Source: Intrasporangium flavum | Lineage (GTDB): Bacteria; Actinomycetota; Actinomycetes; Actinomycetales; Dermatophilaceae | Direction of reading: 5' to 3' | Assembly (NCBI RefSeq): GCF_001956915.1 | Contig: NZ_MLJO01000011.1 | Coordinates: forward strand, 86,247 to 150,246 | DNA: 64,000 nucleotides | Shown here: in pieces, positions 61,904 to 64,000 of the stretch | Layout of the letters: the number at the start of each line of letters is the position of its first letter | Numbering within the stretch: position 1 is the stretch's first letter | Made by a program: the position numbers and the translations under genes | The notes under the pieces: model-generated | Told to the model about the DNA's origin: nothing | Database searches by the model: none | Seen by the model: only the letters and a program-made list of their open reading frames with translations

Positions 61904-62482
61904 TCAGGCGGTGGCCTCCAGGGCGGCGGCGACCCGTTCGGCCGCCTCCCGGAGGATCACGTCGGGGACGTTCGGCAGGACGTCCTCCCAGAGGGGGAGC
62001 ATCGGACCGCTCGCGTCGAGCATCCCGAGCGGCCGCGGGAGGAACCACACGTGGAAGTGGGCACCGCCGTCGCCCCACCGGTAGAGGTGCACGCGTCCGA
62101 CGCCGCCGAGGGACAGGATCGCGCGCTCGACCCGGGCCGCGATGAGGCCGAAGCTCGCGGCGGCGGCGTCGGACAGGTCCCGGAAGGAGTCGACGTGCTC
62201 GCGGCTCGCCATCCACACCGTCCCGGGCAGGCTGCCTCCGACGGGCGGGTGCAGGGTCCAGTGCCCGTCACTCCAGGCGGCACCCGTCGAGCGGTGCTCG
62301 CAGACGCCGCAGGGCTCGCCCCCGGGCTCTCCGCGGCGCGGCGGCTCGGGCACGACGAGCGGGGAGGCCGCGCGAGGCGTCAGGGGCGCAGCCCAGGGAA
62401 GGGTGTCGAAGCTCGTCGGGACGACGTCGTCAGCAGAGGTGGGAAGCGGGTAGCGGGTATCGGACCGGGTGTCGGTGCTCAT
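61904..62482 (-). CDS. HIT-like domain protein
   Basis: 192 residues. A PCGVCEHRS motif near residue 60 and GDGGAHFHVWFLPRP near 140 (H-x-H-x-W, related to the HIT His triad) suggest a HIT-superfamily nucleotide hydrolase or transferase. The classic HxHxHxx is degenerate here, HFHVWF, so activity is uncertain. Arg/Pro-rich N-terminal third lacks a recognisable domain. ATG at 62482 is one of two in-frame starts. Confidence 0.65.
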   Translation of the reverse strand: MSTDTRSDTRYPLPTSADDVVPTSFDTLPWAAPLTPRAASPLVVPEPPRRGEPGGEPCGVCEHRSTGAAWSDGHWTLHPPVGGSLPGTVWMASREHVDSFRDLSDAAAASFGLIAARVERAILSLGGVGRVHLYRWGDGGAHFHVWFLPRPLGMLDASGPMLPLWEDVLPNVPDVILREAAERVAAALEATA

Positions 62483-62585
62483 GTCTGCGAGCCTCCGCTT
62501 GCGCACCCGTGCGGCGCTTGATCGTTCTCGCCGTCTTGGTCACCTCCTGCGTGTCGACGGCACGAGGGACGACGCGTCGACGGGG

Positions 62586-63320
62586 TCAGCGCACGACGAG
62601 GGCCAGCGCCGACACCACGGTCGCGGCGAGGACGGCCTGGTCGAACCGGGTCTGGCTGAGCCGGCGTGCGGTGTGCAGCCCCACCCAGGCGCCGAGAAGC
62701 ACGAACGGCGCCAGCGCCAGGGTGCGCCAGAGCGTCCCGGCGGTGAAGAGCCCCAGTCCGATGCTGAACGGCACCTTGCAGAGGTTGACGAGGAAGAAGA
62801 AGAGCGCGCCCGTGCCGAGGAAGCGTCGCTTCTCGACCCCTTGTGCCACGAGGTACAGCGTCATGACCGGGCCGGCGGCGTTGGCCGTCATCGTCGCGAA
62901 GCCGGAGGCCAGACCCGTGCCGACCGCAGCGGCGCGGGAGTCGGAGATCCGGCTGGTGTCGGGGTTGCGCCACACGAGCGCGAGCTGCACGACGGCGAAC
63001 ACGAGCAGGAGCACCCCGATGCTGCGCCGCAGGGTCACGTCGTCGACCCACGCCAGGAAGAGCGCCCCGAGGGCGAGGCCCGGCAGGACAGCCGGGACGA
63101 GCCGACGCAGCAGGGCGAGGTCGGCGTCGCGGCGGTAGTGCCACACCGCGTAGGCGTCACCGACGAGCAGGAGCAGCAGGATGGCCGCCGTGGACTCCCG
63201 GGTCGGCATGACGAAGGCGAAGATGGCGATGGAGATGGTGGCGACGCCGCCGATGGCCGTCTTCGCGAAGCCGACGAGCAGCGCGGCGACCGCCAGCAGC
63301 AGCAGCGTCGTCAGCGTCAT
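62586..63320 (-). CDS. TauE/SafE-family membrane exporter
   Basis: 244 residues, about eight membrane helices. VGFAKTAIGGVATISIAIFAFVMPTRE and SGFATMTANAAGPVMTLYL are the two repeated family motifs that line the transport path. Family members export sulfite, sulfoacetate or related organosulfonates; substrate here unknown. Leaderless start: TACTCT 6 nt before the ATG. Confidence 0.9.
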   Translation of the reverse strand: MTLTTLLLLAVAALLVGFAKTAIGGVATISIAIFAFVMPTRESTAAILLLLLVGDAYAVWHYRRDADLALLRRLVPAVLPGLALGALFLAWVDDVTLRRSIGVLLLVFAVVQLALVWRNPDTSRISDSRAAAVGTGLASGFATMTANAAGPVMTLYLVAQGVEKRRFLGTGALFFFLVNLCKVPFSIGLGLFTAGTLWRTLALAPFVLLGAWVGLHTARRLSQTRFDQAVLAATVVSALALVVR

Positions 63321-63326
63321 GTCCGG

Positions 63327-63332
63327 AGAGTA
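63327..63332 (-). promoter_or_regulatory. -10 element TACTCT, leaderless start of the TauE/SafE gene
   Basis: TACTCT on the minus strand with the 6-nt spacer CCGGAC before the ATG at 63320. Confidence 0.6.
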
Positions 63333-63397
63333 GGGCGGCGCAACGGGGTCGCGACAGCGGTCGTCCGAGGCCCGGATCGTGCTCGGACAGGGCCGTT

Positions 63398-63426
63398 TTG
63401 GCGGTCCGGCCGATCGCCTGTAATGT
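63398..63426 (+). promoter_or_regulatory. rRNA operon promoter P1
   Basis: TTGGCG (63398-63403), 17 bp, TAATGT (63421-63426). First of at least two spaced promoters leading toward the right edge. Confidence 0.6.
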
Positions 63427-63609
63427 TCTCTTCGTCAGCCCGACAGGGAGAAACGGACGCCACCGCGATCGACTCGATCGAGAGCGAAGTTGGCCGGTCC
63501 CTCGGATGACACCGCACCGGTTCACGGGCCTCCTCACGGAGATCCCAAGAGCCTGTCCCGGCCGGATCGGCCGCCCCTGACACGGTCAGGAGCACTGGTT
63601 CGGATGGGG

Positions 63610-63615
63610 TAAGGT
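63610..63615 (+). promoter_or_regulatory. -10 element TAAGGT of a second rRNA promoter (P2)
   Basis: TAAGGT is a strong actinobacterial -10 but has no matching TTG at 16-18 bp upstream. Confidence 0.4.
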
Positions 63616-63677
63616 TGCGGAGCCCGCCGAGACCGGCGGACCGACATCTGGTCGCTCTTCACGAGCGGGTCACGGAT

Positions 63678-63706
63678 TTGGTCCGAACGGCGCGGACGGG
63701 TAAGTT
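63678..63706 (+). promoter_or_regulatory. rRNA operon promoter P3
   Basis: TTGGTC (63678-63683), 17 bp, TAAGTT (63701-63706). The closest promoter to the conserved leader. Confidence 0.7.
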
Positions 63707-63770
63707 TGAAGGGTTGCCCCGGAGGCCGGGCCCGCGTTGGTGGGTGTGGTTGATGGTGTGTGTCTGATGC

Positions 63771-63789
63771 TTGAGAACTCAACAGCGTG
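63771..63789 (+). promoter_or_regulatory. conserved rRNA leader antitermination/processing motif
   Basis: TTGAGAACTCAACAGCGTG, typical of actinobacterial pre-16S leaders and 16S-23S spacers, with the small palindrome TTGAG-AA-CTCAA. Recognition is from memory. Confidence 0.65.
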
Positions 63790-63946
63790 TCAAAAATCGA
63801 TGCCAATACCTCGTCTCGAGGGGCCGGCGTTTGCTTGTCGCACATAGGTGTGGCGGGTGGCTGGTTTCTTGGATGATTATATTTCTTTGGTTGACAACGA
63901 CGATCAGTATTTTTGCTGGTTGTTCGGCTCAGCCTGGATCATTTTT

Positions 63947-63964
63947 AACCCCGTTCGCGGGGTT
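63947..63964 (+). ncRNA. UUCG-tetraloop hairpin in the pre-16S leader
   Basis: AACCCCG, loop TTCG, CGGGGTT: a 7-bp stem with a UUCG loop, shortly before the expected 16S start. Possibly part of leader folding or RNase processing. Confidence 0.55.
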
Positions 63965-64000
63965 GCCTCGCCTCTCTTTGTGGGGGTGGGGTTGTTGAAC

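Larger units (their letters stand above)
63510..64000 (+). other. rRNA operon promoter/leader region, no protein gene seen
   Basis: The last ~490 bp carry no credible coding frame. GC content falls sharply from about 63780 on, with runs such as TTATATTTC and ATTTTT, unlike any other part of the window. Tandem promoters, a TTGAGAACTCAACAGCGTG motif and hairpins show that a 16S rRNA gene should begin shortly beyond base 64000; none of 16S itself is present. Confidence 0.8.

Noticed and set aside
63424..63509. 28-codon frame starting at the first rRNA promoter -10
   Set aside because: Its ATG overlaps TAATGT of the promoter, there is no ribosome-binding site, and the context is an rRNA promoter region.
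63891..63896. Perfect TTGACA inside the AT-rich leader
   Set aside because: No -10 hexamer at 16-19 bp; most likely chance in AT-rich transcribed leader sequence.

Overview
The window is chromosomal DNA of a very GC-rich actinobacterium, most likely a Micrococcales/Intrasporangiaceae-type organism. This rests on strong G/C third-position bias, GTG starts, 4-bp ATGA/GTGA overlaps inside operons, a Cgl0159-type aldolase in an inositol operon, a mycothiol-era DinB-fold protein, an LLM-class oxidoreductase and many genes that look leaderless. The genus is inference. No tRNA, CRISPR array, prophage, transposase or integrase was seen. The right edge stops inside the promoter/leader region of a ribosomal RNA operon, just before 16S rRNA.

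Layout. 1-14,100: the end of xylA; a lipid kinase; a DinB protein with a Gfo/Idh/MocA oxidoreductase; a stand-alone zwf; a GlsB-type membrane protein; an ABC-F ATPase with a possible attenuator leader; a sensor kinase/response regulator pair divergent from an ABC-2 exporter; a palindromic repeat cluster; a lipoprotein; serS. 14,100-30,140: a complete myo-inositol catabolic locus. A GntR regulator, a universal stress protein and a ribose-type ABC importer (ATPase, permease, binding lipoprotein) read left. iolG-like, iolC, a Cgl0159 aldolase, iolB, iolD, iolH, iolA, a shortened oxidoreductase, an iolE-like isomerase and iolG read right. A nested palindrome lies between the two arms.

30,140-50,300: mixed housekeeping and accessory genes: an M1 peptidase, bfd-bfr behind a DtxR/IdeR-type box, a patatin, three RibD-C/DHFR-family reductases, an LLM oxidoreductase, a secreted phosphodiesterase, a nitroreductase, a DUF6529/DUF1326/DUF2182 membrane group, an RNase HI with an N-terminal Cys/His module, arcD-arcA, a PCuAC-like lipoprotein, a CopD-like protein and a NUDIX hydrolase. 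50,300-61,900: three sugar/polyol modules, each with its own LacI regulator. Module 1 is Gfo/Idh + TIM-barrel isomerase + Gfo/Idh, module 2 is Gfo/Idh + hydroxypyruvate-isomerase-like, and module 3 is a phytanoyl-CoA-dioxygenase-type enzyme. Modules 1 and 2 show palindromic LacI operators. 61,900-64,000: a HIT-like protein, a TauE/SafE exporter, then tandem rRNA promoters and an AT-rich leader.

How the genes fit together. The window is dominated by polyol and sugar use: seven Gfo/Idh/MocA dehydrogenases, four AP-endonuclease-2-type TIM barrels plus XylA, four sugar-type repressors and one inositol importer. The predicted inositol route is import, IolG (inositol to inosose), IolE, IolD, IolB, IolC, an aldolase (Cgl0159 family in place of IolJ), then IolA to acetyl-CoA. 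A recurring feature is a TAnnnT -10 hexamer exactly 6-7 nt before the start codon of at least twelve genes, which implies leaderless transcripts.
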